Source: Tunturibacter psychrotolerans
GTDB taxonomy: Bacteria; Acidobacteriota; Terriglobia; Terriglobales; Acidobacteriaceae
Assembly: GCF_040359615.1 (NCBI RefSeq)
Contig: NZ_CP132942.1
Location: 1-64,000 of the forward strand
Direction of reading: 5' to 3'
DNA: 64,000 nt
The translations under genes were made by a program, and so were the position numbers. Numbering within the stretch: the stretch's first letter is position 1; the number at the start of each line of letters is the position of its first letter. A model generated the notes under the pieces. The model worked only from the letters and a program-made list of their open reading frames with translations. It searched no databases and was not told where the DNA came from. Below, piece after piece: positions 8,884 through 17,431 of this stretch.

Positions 8884-9924
8884 ATGGCGCGCAAACAGAC
8901 GAAACAAGACGCTGAGATTGACGTCGTTGAGTGGCTGCGAAAGCTGCCGAAGGTCGAGCTGCATTTGCATCTCGAGGGAACCATTCAGCTGGATACTTTG
9001 CTCGAGTTGAGCAAGCGGCATGATGCGGAGCCGTTGACGGTTGAAGAAGCCAAGAAGCTCTATATTTATGAGAATTTTCTTGGTTTCATGGACTCGTTCA
9101 AGGCTGTTTCGGCTCGTTTGAAGGGGCCGGACGACTATGAGCTGATTACTTACAACATGATTCGGGATCTGGCGGCGCAGGGCGTGGTGCATGCCGAGGT
9201 GTATATCTCGTTCGGGATTATCTACTACTGGAAGAACCAGGAGGTGGAACCGTACGCTGAGGCGATGGAGCGCGGCCGGGTGCGGGGCGAGAAGGATTTT
9301 GGGACGACCGTCTACTGGCTTATCGATGCGGTGCGGCACTTCGGGGCGGAGGAAGCCGTGAAGGTGTTTCGGAAGGCCGCCGAGTTGCGGAAGCTGTATC
9401 CGAGCATTGTTGGGATCGGTATTGGTGGGGATGAGGCGCGGGGGAGTGCGGATATCTTCAAGGAGTCGTATGCGGAGGCCAAGGCGGCCGGGTTGCGGCT
9501 GACGGCTCACGCAGGCGAGACGATCGGGCCGGAGAGTATCTGGGCGGCGATCAACATCGGAGCGGAGCGGGTTGGGCATGCTCTTTCTGCTCAGCATGAC
9601 GCGGAGTTGCTGGAGGTGCTGGCGGAGAGACAGATTCCGCTGGAGCTGAACGTGACCAGCAACATTCGGACTGGCTGTTGCAAGAGCTTCGACGAACATC
9701 CCGTGAAGGATTACTTCGAGTCAGGGCTGATGGTGACGATCAACTCGGACGATCCTCCGATGTTCGGGAGCAACCTGCTCGAGGAGTACGTGTTGGTGCA
9801 GAGTCGATTCGAGTTTTCACTGGAGCAGATGCGGGAGCTGGCGGCGAACGCCGTGGAGGCTAGCTTTCTGCCGCCTGAGCGCAAGCTGGATCTGTTGCGG
9901 CGTGTAGAGCAATACGGGCACTGA
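8884..9924 (+). CDS. add: Adenosine deaminase (cytosolic)
   Basis: 346-aa metal-dependent amidohydrolase that deaminates adenosine (possibly adenine or another purine) in purine salvage. Zinc ligands and catalytic groups are visible: LPKVELHLHLEG (HxH, about residue 25), TAHAGE (about 209), ERVGHAL, and the terminal INSDDPPMFG (about 287-296). Length matches the bacterial family. There is no signal peptide, in contrast to the second, exported homologue at 47243-48931. It starts 44 bases after the permease stop, so the two may be cotranscribed. Adenosine versus adenine specificity is uncertain. Confidence 0.93.
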   Translation: MARKQTKQDAEIDVVEWLRKLPKVELHLHLEGTIQLDTLLELSKRHDAEPLTVEEAKKLYIYENFLGFMDSFKAVSARLKGPDDYELITYNMIRDLAAQGVVHAEVYISFGIIYYWKNQEVEPYAEAMERGRVRGEKDFGTTVYWLIDAVRHFGAEEAVKVFRKAAELRKLYPSIVGIGIGGDEARGSADIFKESYAEAKAAGLRLTAHAGETIGPESIWAAINIGAERVGHALSAQHDAELLEVLAERQIPLELNVTSNIRTGCCKSFDEHPVKDYFESGLMVTINSDDPPMFGSNLLEEYVLVQSRFEFSLEQMRELAANAVEASFLPPERKLDLLRRVEQYGH

Positions 9925-10014
9925 TCCAAGGAGTACCCGCCCCCCCTATATGAATTGACTAAATTATTCATATGAAATGACTTAACTGGCACAGTGCCGT
10001 GCAAAAACGTCATT

Positions 10015-10061
10015 CCAAAGGGGTTACGGCCAAATTCGTCCAAGCAAAGGGGTTACGGGTC
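10015..10061. repeat. Two tandem copies of CAAAGGGGTTACGG
   Basis: The 14-mer CAAAGGGGTTACGG occurs at about 10016 and again at about 10045, a period of 29 bases, in the otherwise gene-free stretch 9925-10273 between add and the propeller gene. Nothing else but the adjacent terminator is recognisable in that stretch. A protein-binding role or chance decay of a larger repeat are both possible. Confidence 0.5.
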
Positions 10062-10078
10062 GTTGTTCCTTTCAAAGT

Positions 10079-10103
10079 AAAAAAACCTCGGCTTAGGCCG
10101 AGG
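10079..10103 (-). terminator. Rho-independent terminator (minus strand)
   Basis: Stem CCTCGGC / GCCGAGG with a 4-base loop at 10086-10103, bordered by seven A on the plus strand. On the minus strand it is a 7-bp GC hairpin followed by seven U, the classic intrinsic form. It lies 170 bases past the stop of the 10274-11317 gene. It could also stop plus-strand reading from add, although the U tract there is poor. Confidence 0.8.
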
Positions 10104-10273
10104 CTCTTTGTCACTGTACTTACTATTATAGCGGTTGGAGCATAACTGATACGCCACGCGAATCTGCTGGATTGGCGCGGGTTTTGTGGACTAAGGGGCT
10201 TGACAAGATTTTTGGCCGAAGTTCAGGGACGCTTTGCGATTTGCGGCGCAAAGGATGAAGACAACTTCTGCAT

Positions 10274-11317
10274 TTACGCTATCCAGCCGGTGATGCCGAG
10301 CGTTGGGTTCAGGGTGGGTGCGAGCGCAACCTTCGCTACCGGGTTAGGGGTCGCGATCGTCAGGGTGGAGGTCAGCTCGCCGGTCTGAAGAACGAGGAAA
10401 CTCGCGGTGACAAGATAACCCTGCTCGGCGGTCACGTTGGCAACCGCCAAGAACGGTGCGACCGCCGGGTTGTTCAAAAATTTGAGCGCCACGGTCGTGT
10501 TCGAAACACCCTCCTCAGGCACGAAAAAGCTTACCGATGCCTTTGGGCCCTCGGGAAAGGCCCGGATCGTCACTGAGGACAGATCGGCAGTCGCCAAGTA
10601 GTGTCCGCCTTGAGGTATCTCCGCGACGGCAACGGAGGACAATAGGTTTCCACCCTCTTTCTGCTGCACTGGCGGGGTCGGAACTCCTTTGGCGATGCTG
10701 AATAAATAAGCATAAACAGGCTGCGTGCCGTTCCAGCCCGTTGGCGGGGCGGTGATCAGCGCATTCAGTCCGTCGAAATCCCCAACGACCTGGCCGTCGA
10801 GACCGATTGTGCTGCTTGAGCTTGGGTATCCGACACCGCTCGGGTGCGAGGCATCGGCGTAGTCCATCACGAGACAGCCGAAGGTCGCGCAGGCAAGAGC
10901 GTTGTTTCCCCGGATCACGACTCCCGAAATGCTGTCGGTGCCCGTCACGCCGGTGTGGCCGAAGACCGAAACGATTTGAGGCTGCTGTGGATTGGCGATG
11001 CTGATGAGTACGAGCTGCGCCTCGCCTCCGGTCCGGCCAGCGGCGAGCACATGCACGTCGTCAATCGAGATTGCGGTCACGCTGGCAAGGCTGGTACTAA
11101 CCGATCCGCGCTTCACGGGAGTCTCCGGGTCCGAGATGTCGAACAGCGTCACTGTCCCGCTGCCCCAATCTCCAACGGCGGCCAGTTTCCCGTAACAATC
11201 CACCACATTGCCCGCTGCCGATGCGCGCACCATCGTCGTTTTAGGAGGCGATTTTTCGAAGTCGATGACAGCGAAATCCTGGCTTCTGGTGCTGGCGGCG
11301 ATGACGATAAGTGGCAT
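10274..11317 (-). CDS. Beta-propeller-like (LVIVD-type) protein of unknown function
   Basis: 347 aa with AGGGACGG ahead of the ATG. The sequence is built from repeating units such as TVTLFDISDPETPVKRG, AQLVLISIANPQQPQIV and CLVMDYADASHPSGVG. This fits the 'x-V-D-I-S-n-P-x-x-P' pattern of LVIVD or similar propeller blades. No signal peptide is seen, so it is either cytoplasmic or uses an unrecognised export route. There is no catalytic motif. It may be a scaffold or a sensor of unknown ligand. It is not linked to the histidine kinase next door except by strand (167-bp gap). Confidence 0.7.
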   Translation of the reverse strand: MPLIVIAASTRSQDFAVIDFEKSPPKTTMVRASAAGNVVDCYGKLAAVGDWGSGTVTLFDISDPETPVKRGSVSTSLASVTAISIDDVHVLAAGRTGGEAQLVLISIANPQQPQIVSVFGHTGVTGTDSISGVVIRGNNALACATFGCLVMDYADASHPSGVGYPSSSSTIGLDGQVVGDFDGLNALITAPPTGWNGTQPVYAYLFSIAKGVPTPPVQQKEGGNLLSSVAVAEIPQGGHYLATADLSSVTIRAFPEGPKASVSFFVPEEGVSNTTVALKFLNNPAVAPFLAVANVTAEQGYLVTASFLVLQTGELTSTLTIATPNPVAKVALAPTLNPTLGITGWIA

Positions 11318-11484
11318 ATTCCGTCCCTTCCAGCGATGTGATCAAGGGGCTCGTCAGGCGCGATGCCCGATTCAGATCACATGCTGCCGTTGGGCGCGTG
11401 ATGGTAAAAGAAAGGGCGTTGATGCGGCCTGAATCACCCCAGTCCGGGTAGTGTACGCCTAGTTGTTGGGAAACGATTGTGAGC

Positions 11485-13224
11485 TCAAGGCACCGGCATC
11501 GTGAAGCAGAACGTTGTTCCGGTCCGATCGTCGCTCTGTGGCCAAAGACGACCGTTATGTAGTTCGATGATGGAACGGCAAATGGGTAGACCCAGGCCCA
11601 TCCCATGTTCTTTGGTTGTATAAAACGCGTCGAAGATTTTGTCGTGATCGAAAAGGCCAACACCGTTGTCTTGCACTTCAACCCTAATTGCCCCTTCACC
11701 ATGAACCCTTGTTCGCACAGCCAATACACGCGGACCATCGATCAGGGAGTCCATCGCGTCAAATCCGTTAATGCACAAATTGACCAGGACCTGCTGTATT
11801 TGTACGCGGTCGCCCCAGACCTCTGGCAGTTCGGGTGCCAGGTCGATTTCTACGCCGACGCTCCTTTTCGTTGCCTCGTTGCGAATGAGGTTTAGAACCT
11901 CCCTTGCAACTTCATTGATATCGAGCGGTACTTTTACTGGGCCCCCACCTCTGAAAAGGTTGCGCACACGTTGCACCACGTCGCTTGCGTGGTAGCCACA
12001 GTCCAAGACCTCCCGAATAAGATCGCGCGCGCTTGCGATGTCGACGCTCTCGTCTGAGAGCGCCTCGGAACACATGTGCGCATTGGCTATGATTGCGGTC
12101 AACGGCTGGTTGATCTCGTGCGCGATCGATGCGGACACTTCGCCAAGCGTAGCTATCTGTGATGCGCGGGCAAGTCTTTCTTCCAACCGTTGCACTGACT
12201 CCAGCGCGAGTTTGGTAGACGTGATATCCATCGCCGCGCCTATGTACTGAAGCTCGCCGACTTTGTCATGGACTGGTTTTCCCAGCACATGGACGAACTT
12301 GACAGACCCATCAGGCAAAACAAATCGGTGTTCGAAGTCCAAATCCGCGCCATGTTTCGACGTAGTTTCCATGATTTCCTTTACGGTGGCCCGATCTTGC
12401 GGATGAATCCTTTCATGGATGAGCTGTAGGGTCGGTTTCAAGTTCGGATCCACACCGGCGATTCGAAAGGTCTCTGCCGACCAGACGATCTCCCCGCTGA
12501 GAACGTTCCAGCCAAAACTGCCGGTATGGCTTATCCGTTGAGCTGCTGCCAGATACGACTCACTCATTCGCAGCGCGTTTTCGTTCAGTTTGCGCTGTGT
12601 GATGTCGCGAACAAAGATGACAGCGGCGCACTTGTTGCTTGTAACAACTCGACCGAAAGCAACTTCGGCAACGAATTCGGTCCCATCCTGATGAACGCCA
12701 GTCGTCTCGGTTACAGATGGCGTATCGTAGCCGCGAATCTGCGGTAGAAAACGAGCAATAGGTTGTCCGATCATGTCACTCGCCGAATAGCCGAAGATTG
12801 TTAGGGCAGACGGGTTGGCTAACAAAATCTCACCGTAGTGGCCGACGGAAAACACACCATCGATGGCTGTCTCGGAGACGACTCTATGCTGCTCTTCCAC
12901 CTCGCGATGAGCTTCGTCCCCACGCTGCTTGGCTGCGATGACCAGATTGATCGACACAGCAGTCGCGATAAAAGCCCCGAGCCGCGGATAGGTCGAATGA
13001 TCGGGGACGAATTGGAAGTGAGGCGAAAGGAAGAAATAATCGAAGATCAGAACAGAAAGACCGACCGAAAAGATGCCAACTCTTTTTCTTCCATAGAGGC
13101 TGCAAATCACGACAGCAAGGTGAAAACAGGAGGACGGAGCGCCTGCAATCCACGACAAGATCGCCGCTCCGGTGCACACAGCTATTGCAAATAAATAACC
13201 TTGGAATTTAGGGACCTGATTCAT
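11485..13224 (-). CDS. Membrane-linked PAS sensor histidine kinase
   Basis: 579 aa. The N-terminal about 90 residues form hydrophobic helices resembling the DUF4118 (KdpD-like) membrane module (AGAPSSCFHLAVVICSLYG...FDYFFLSPHF). Next come a PAS domain (TAIDGVFSVGHYGEILLANP...), a second PAS/PAC (HTGSFGWNVLSGEIVWSAE...FVLPDGSVKFVHVLG), the H-box SASIAHEINQPLTAIIANA, an N-box NLCINGFDAM, and the ATP-lid and G boxes DNGVGLF and GMGLGLPICRSI. The HEINQPL type belongs to the NtrB/DctB-like HPK4 group. No response regulator is adjacent, so it is an orphan kinase within this window. Signal unknown. Confidence 0.9.
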   Translation of the reverse strand: MNQVPKFQGYLFAIAVCTGAAILSWIAGAPSSCFHLAVVICSLYGRKRVGIFSVGLSVLIFDYFFLSPHFQFVPDHSTYPRLGAFIATAVSINLVIAAKQRGDEAHREVEEQHRVVSETAIDGVFSVGHYGEILLANPSALTIFGYSASDMIGQPIARFLPQIRGYDTPSVTETTGVHQDGTEFVAEVAFGRVVTSNKCAAVIFVRDITQRKLNENALRMSESYLAAAQRISHTGSFGWNVLSGEIVWSAETFRIAGVDPNLKPTLQLIHERIHPQDRATVKEIMETTSKHGADLDFEHRFVLPDGSVKFVHVLGKPVHDKVGELQYIGAAMDITSTKLALESVQRLEERLARASQIATLGEVSASIAHEINQPLTAIIANAHMCSEALSDESVDIASARDLIREVLDCGYHASDVVQRVRNLFRGGGPVKVPLDINEVAREVLNLIRNEATKRSVGVEIDLAPELPEVWGDRVQIQQVLVNLCINGFDAMDSLIDGPRVLAVRTRVHGEGAIRVEVQDNGVGLFDHDKIFDAFYTTKEHGMGLGLPICRSIIELHNGRLWPQSDDRTGTTFCFTMPVP

Positions 13225-13753
13225 TTGTCTGTAATTCCATCTCGCCTATTACCTTTGTAGGCATTTCGAAAACTTTTCACTTGTAACTTTGACTCCTGCG
13301 GGACGGTATTTATCCGGAATTGTTTGGGGAGAGGTGGGTGACTACGATTGCAGAATCTAATATATGAATAAGTTGAGGACAAAGCTCCAACGGGTAAGAG
13401 CATGGCGATTTCCAATAACTCTCTATTTTTCTTGAAGTTGCCATCGGAGCGGCGACCGTTTTGGGGTATGTATCATACCGCCAAATAACTGGAATCCGGC
13501 CCAAGGGCTCGCCCGCAGCCAACCTTCTAGATGAACAGGCTAGGAGACCTGCCGCCAGGCGTCGCCAGCAAGAGCGGTGGGAGGGCCAGCGCTGATTCTC
13601 AATGAAGACGGAAGTGAGCGATTGTAAGCAGCTCTATCTTCTCTTCCCAATAAAACTGGAGTTCGAAGGTGATCTCTCAGCTAGTCGACGACATGCTGAG
13701 TGAGTCGGGTAGCTGCTTCTCTCTGCGATTTTTTCTCATCACGATAAGAGCTC
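13225..13753. other. Intergenic region with no recognised gene
   Basis: About 530 bases between the kinase start and the 3' end of the acyl-CoA synthetase fusion. Short open frames exist on the minus strand but lack a convincing Shine-Dalgarno, composition or family motif. The part next to 13224 should hold the kinase promoter; I could not pick out boxes with confidence. Confidence 0.5.
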
Positions 13754-16450
13754 TTATCGATGGTATTCCGGTAATTCGCTTTTTGATTGATCTGTTGCGA
13801 GTAGATCTCCCACTTCGGCGTGGAGGCGGGCGGTGATGGCGGCTTCGGTTGCGTCGGGTGGGAAGTGGATGGGTTGGCCTACGCGAACCTGAAGGGTTCC
13901 TGAGCGAAACCAGCGGCGTTTGCGGGTTTTGAGTTCGCCGAGGCCGCGGAGCGCCATGGGGAGGACCGGTACAGAGGATTGCTTGACGAGCAGGCCGATG
14001 CCGGGACGGAAGGGGGCGAGAGTGCCGTCGGGTGAGCGGGTACCTTCGGGGAAGATGAAGACGTTGAGGCCTCGGTCGAGTGCTTCGCCTGCGTGGGCGA
14101 AGCTGCGTTGGAAGTCTCGACGGCGTGGGAGGGGGAAGACGTTGAAGAGCGCTGTGATGAGGAACCACGCGGGGGGGCCAAGTGGATTGAGCCAGCGTGG
14201 TTGCCGGTTTTGGCCACGGCGCAGGTCTTCGAGGATCTCGCCAGACATGGCGGCTGCGGTGTGGAGGCGGATGGCGCGAGGGAGTGCGTAGAGGAGCAAC
14301 GGCAAGTCGTAGGTGGTGACGTGGTTCGCGATGATTAACATTGGGCCGGGTGCGGCTGGCTGCTTCGCGATTGGGTCGGGTTGGAGTGGGTCGACCTGGG
14401 GTGCGGCGAGGAACCAGACCAGTGGGAGGGTGACGCACTCGACGAAGGCGGCGCGGAGAAGGCTGATTGGTCGCGACCAGGGCCAGTGGGGATAGATGTG
14501 TGTCGAAGGCGGAGGGAGATCTGCCTTGGGGTGGTGTTGAGGTTCGGAGTTCAGGGCTACGGAGGTGCTGGGATGAGAGTGGTTCGGGTTGGGCTTGGTT
14601 GCTGATTGAAGGGTGCTGTCGGGTTCTGAATGATCGGGGTGAGTAATCAGGTTTCGAAGTTGGTTGAGGGTTTCGACGTTGTCAAAGTCGTTCGGGTTGA
14701 GGGCTGTGCCTAGGCGCTCTTCGAGCGCGGCCATGAGTTGGACCCGGCCGAGGCTGTCGAGGCGCAGGTCTTCTGCTAAGCGGAGGTCTTGATTTTGGGA
14801 TTCGCTTTCGGCGGGGAGGCCTTCGCCGGTGATGCGGGCGATGAGGGTGAGGAGCCAGTCGGTGCCTGTGGTGGCGGAGGATCTTCCGTCGTTCGCTTCC
14901 CTGCTGGCGAGCCATGTTGCGACGGCGGCGCGTTTGATTTTTCCCGTGGAGGTGCGGGGGAGATCGGGTTCGGGCCAGACGGCCAAGCGGCGGATGCGTT
15001 GGAACTCGGCTAACCGGGTGTTGGCGCTTTGCAGGATGGCGGGAGCGCGGTCGGGTGTGGTGCGAAGGGCGAGGACGGCGCAGGGTTCTGGGCCTGAGGG
15101 GGTTTCGATTGGGACGACGGCGCAGGCGGCGACTTCGGGTTCGGGCTCGAAGGCGGCTTCGAGGTCTTCGGGATGGAGGTTGACGCCGGTGGCGGTGACG
15201 ATGGTCTCGCTTTTGCGGCCGAGGAAGCGGAGCTCTCCGGTGGGCTGGGCTTCGGCGAGGTCGCCGGTGGCGAGCCACTCGTCGGTGCGTTGTCGGAGGG
15301 CGCCTCCGGACCAGGTTGCGGGGGAGATCATGGGGCCGCGGACGAGGACTTCGCCGTCGGGCTGGAGCTTGACCTCGCGGCCGGGGAGGGGCTTGCCCAT
15401 CGTGCCGCGGGCTACTTTGAAGGGGTGGTTGAGGGTGATGAGGGCGGAGGTTTCGGTCATGCCGTAGCCCTGCACGAGGACGAAGCCCAGGGCGTTCCAG
15501 AACTGCTCGATTGGACCGGGGAGCGCGCCACCGCCAGTGACGAAGGCCCAGAACTTGAAGCCGAAGGCGGAGTGGATGTCGCGGAAGCGCCACCAGCGTT
15601 TTTGTGCGGAGATGCCTTTCGCGGCCTCGATGCGTGCGGGGAGATTTGGGTGTTCGGCTTCGAGGTGGGTCTTGAGGAGGGCCAGGACACGGGGTACCCC
15701 GGCCAGGACGGAGATGCGTTCGCGGCGGATGGTTTCGATGAGGCGTGGAGCGTTGAGGCGGGTTTCGAAGTGGACCTCGGCGGCGAAGATGGAGGGGACC
15801 CAAAGGCCCATCATCTGGCCAAAGACGTGGCTGAGGGGGAGGGTGTGGAGGAAGCGCAGGGGATGAACGATGCGCTCGTAACGCATGTAGGGCTGGGCAG
15901 CCAGGCGGATGGGATCGAAGCTGGAGAGGATGTTGCCGTGGGTGTGGACGATGCCTTTGGGGTCGCCGGTGGTGCCGGAGGTGAAGAGGATCTGGAGGGG
16001 CGTGTCGTGGGAGAGGGTGGGGATGGGGCCGGCTTGCTGGGTGGGGAGGGTGGTGGGCCAGTCTTCGAACGCGAGCTTTGGCCAGTCGGCTGGGATGGAT
16101 TGGAGGAGGGTGGCGTCGCCGACTATTAGTGAGGGGCGTACGTCGGATGCGATTCGGGTGGCGAACTCGGGTGTGCCGTAGGCGTCGAGCGGGACGGCGG
16201 CGACTCCGCGGAGGAGGCAGCCGTAGAAGGCGGCGACCCACTCGGCGCTGTTTTGCGCCCAGAGAATAACGCGGTCACCGGGCTGGAGGTTGCGGGCGGC
16301 GAGGAGTGCGGCGAAGCGTCCGGCTTGGGTTGCCAACTCGTTGTAGGTGGTGACCCTGCGGCGGTTGCCGGTGTGCTGGACGATTGCTTTCTGGTTGCCG
16401 AAGCTGCGGAAGTCGTCGAGCAGGGTGGCCAGATGGGGGCGGATGGGCAT
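13754..16450 (-). CDS. Fused acyl-CoA/acyl-ACP synthetase - acyl carrier protein - 1-acylglycerol-3-phosphate acyltransferase
   Basis: 898 aa with three modules. Residues 1-510: ANL adenylation domain with ILFTSGTTGDPKGIVHTHG (P-loop, about 155), QGYGMTETSALITL, WLATGDLAE and the catalytic Lys in RTSTGKIKRAAV. Residues about 530-610: carrier domain with the phosphopantetheine Ser in LRLDSLGRVQLM. Residues about 680-890: PlsC-type acyltransferase with NHVTTYD (the HxxxxD box) and FPEGTRSPDG. The order implies activation of a free fatty acid, loading on the built-in carrier and transfer to a lysophospholipid or glycerol phosphate, like Aas but with an internal ACP. The chemistry is established for the separate domains; the channelled reaction is inferred. 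Its ATG lies 25 bases from a REPIN-like repeat. Confidence 0.9.
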   Translation of the reverse strand: MPIRPHLATLLDDFRSFGNQKAIVQHTGNRRRVTTYNELATQAGRFAALLAARNLQPGDRVILWAQNSAEWVAAFYGCLLRGVAAVPLDAYGTPEFATRIASDVRPSLIVGDATLLQSIPADWPKLAFEDWPTTLPTQQAGPIPTLSHDTPLQILFTSGTTGDPKGIVHTHGNILSSFDPIRLAAQPYMRYERIVHPLRFLHTLPLSHVFGQMMGLWVPSIFAAEVHFETRLNAPRLIETIRRERISVLAGVPRVLALLKTHLEAEHPNLPARIEAAKGISAQKRWWRFRDIHSAFGFKFWAFVTGGGALPGPIEQFWNALGFVLVQGYGMTETSALITLNHPFKVARGTMGKPLPGREVKLQPDGEVLVRGPMISPATWSGGALRQRTDEWLATGDLAEAQPTGELRFLGRKSETIVTATGVNLHPEDLEAAFEPEPEVAACAVVPIETPSGPEPCAVLALRTTPDRAPAILQSANTRLAEFQRIRRLAVWPEPDLPRTSTGKIKRAAVATWLASREANDGRSSATTGTDWLLTLIARITGEGLPAESESQNQDLRLAEDLRLDSLGRVQLMAALEERLGTALNPNDFDNVETLNQLRNLITHPDHSEPDSTLQSATKPNPNHSHPSTSVALNSEPQHHPKADLPPPSTHIYPHWPWSRPISLLRAAFVECVTLPLVWFLAAPQVDPLQPDPIAKQPAAPGPMLIIANHVTTYDLPLLLYALPRAIRLHTAAAMSGEILEDLRRGQNRQPRWLNPLGPPAWFLITALFNVFPLPRRRDFQRSFAHAGEALDRGLNVFIFPEGTRSPDGTLAPFRPGIGLLVKQSSVPVLPMALRGLGELKTRKRRWFRSGTLQVRVGQPIHFPPDATEAAITARLHAEVGDLLATDQSKSELPEYHR

Positions 16451-16475
16451 AGCAGTCGGCTAGTTCAAGATAACC

Positions 16476-16653
16476 TACTGCGGATAGGTGCGCCCTGCGC
16501 GGGCGGCGGTCACTTCGTGACTTGTATACCCCTTCGGTTGGCGCTCCCGTTGGTCGCGAGCAAATATCTTGGCGACCATCGGGAGCGTAGGGCGAAGCTG
16601 GTATACACGTCACGAAGTGACCGCGCCACGCGTAGTGGGCCCGTCCGGCAGGA
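16476..16653. repeat. REPIN-like palindromic element (two inverted repeat units)
   Basis: The whole intergenic gap is one imperfect palindrome centred near 16564. Left unit: hairpin CGCCC/GGGCG (16491-16505), then GTCAC-TTC-GTGAC (16509-16521) and TTGTATACC. Right unit in inverse: the same GTCAC hairpin at 16609-16621 and stem GCCAC/GTGGG at 16625-16639, then the CCTGCCGGACGGG outer end. The inner arms CGCTCCCGTTGGTCGC (16542-16557) and 16572-16587 are complementary except for one pair. Related single units lie at 17355-17426 and 30297-30350. The structure resembles REP doublets (REPINs) mobilised by RAYT transposases; no transposase is present here. Confidence 0.8.
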
Positions 16654-17244
16654 CTAGCGGCCTGGAGGCGCTGCAACCATGACGGCGTTGGGATCGACCT
16701 TGGGGATGCCGAAGTGGCCGCTGAGATGGACCAAGTCGAGGGGACGAAGCTCGCAGGCGATCTGGATGACGCTCATATCGCGTGGGGAACGGGTAAGGAC
16801 GGTGACTCCGGTGATGTCGGCGCCGGCGAAGTGCAGCCAGAGATCGGTGACGGTGTTGCGGGGCTGAGCGGTGTTCGCGGAGTTCTGATTGGCGTTGACG
16901 AGATGCTTCCAGCCGGCGGCGTTGTAGGAAGCGATGATCGTGTCCATCGTCTCAGGGGTGTAGAAGGCGGGGCGGGGATAGCGGTAGTTGTCGACGGAGA
17001 TGCCGGTTAGGGCAGCAGCGGCGTGGTTAGCGTCGAGGCCACCGGAAGCGAGGAGGTTCTGCGCGATCTGGAGCTCGGAGCGGTCGAAGCTGAAGGAAGT
17101 GTGCGTGGCGGGCTGGTCGGCCAGGTTCATGAGCGCGCCCTGGATGTCGAGAGGCGGGGGTGGTGGCGGAGGACCGGCGGGTGGCTGCGCGATGGCGACA
17201 GCGGCGGAAAGGGCTAAGGCGAAGAGGACGGGACGCAGTTTCAT
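16654..17244 (-). CDS. Exported protein of unknown function with proline-rich N-terminus
   Basis: 196 aa from the ATG at 17244, which has GGGAGA six bases upstream. Longer upstream readings run through the neighbouring repeat and an out-of-frame part of the VWA gene. A signal peptide (MKLRPVLFALALSAAVAIAQ) is followed by a polyproline run (PPAGPPPPPPPLD) and a domain containing SFSFDRSELQIAQNLLASGG, TPETMDTIIASYNAAGWKHL and LWLHFAGADITGVTVLTRSP. I do not recognise the domain. It sits between two repeat elements and downstream of the VWA gene on the same strand. Confidence 0.72.
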   Translation of the reverse strand: MKLRPVLFALALSAAVAIAQPPAGPPPPPPPLDIQGALMNLADQPATHTSFSFDRSELQIAQNLLASGGLDANHAAAALTGISVDNYRYPRPAFYTPETMDTIIASYNAAGWKHLVNANQNSANTAQPRNTVTDLWLHFAGADITGVTVLTRSPRDMSVIQIACELRPLDLVHLSGHFGIPKVDPNAVMVAAPPGR

Positions 17245-17354
17245 GGATGTCTCCCTGAGTAATTGGACCCGGATTTCTGCGGGGAGTTCTCCCCTTGGCT
17301 GCATTATTTGCCTTTGACGCGAGGGTGGCAAGTTCGGCTTTGCGCTGGAAACGT

Positions 17355-17426
17355 CCCTGCCGGACGGGCCCACTACGCGTGGGGCGGTCACTTCGTGACT
17401 TGTGTACCCTGTCTCCCGTTGGTCGA
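17355..17426 (+). repeat. Half copy of the REPIN-like element
   Basis: CCTGCCGGACGGG, then stem CCCAC-TACGC-GTGGG (17369-17383), then GTCAC-TTC-GTGAC and TTGTGTACC, ending in CTCCCGTTGGTCGAC. This is the left half of the 16476-16653 element, missing about 10 bases between GTACC and CTCCCG. It ends six bases before the VWA gene stop codon, so it lies immediately 3' of that gene. Confidence 0.8.
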
Positions 17427-17431
17427 CTGCT

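Noticed and set aside
8836..9699. 287-codon frame opposite adenosine deaminase
   Set aside because: Antisense shadow; the deaminase motifs on the plus strand are complete.
15173..16129. Plus-strand frame of 318 codons, very Gly/Glu/Asp-rich
   Set aside because: Antisense of the synthetase domain; composition reflects reverse-complemented GC-rich codons.
14682..16241. Long minus-strand frame of over 500 codons inside the acyl-CoA synthetase gene
   Set aside because: It is extremely Arg/Pro/His-rich with no motif and overlaps a gene with full domain content. GC-rich codon bias produces such shadows.
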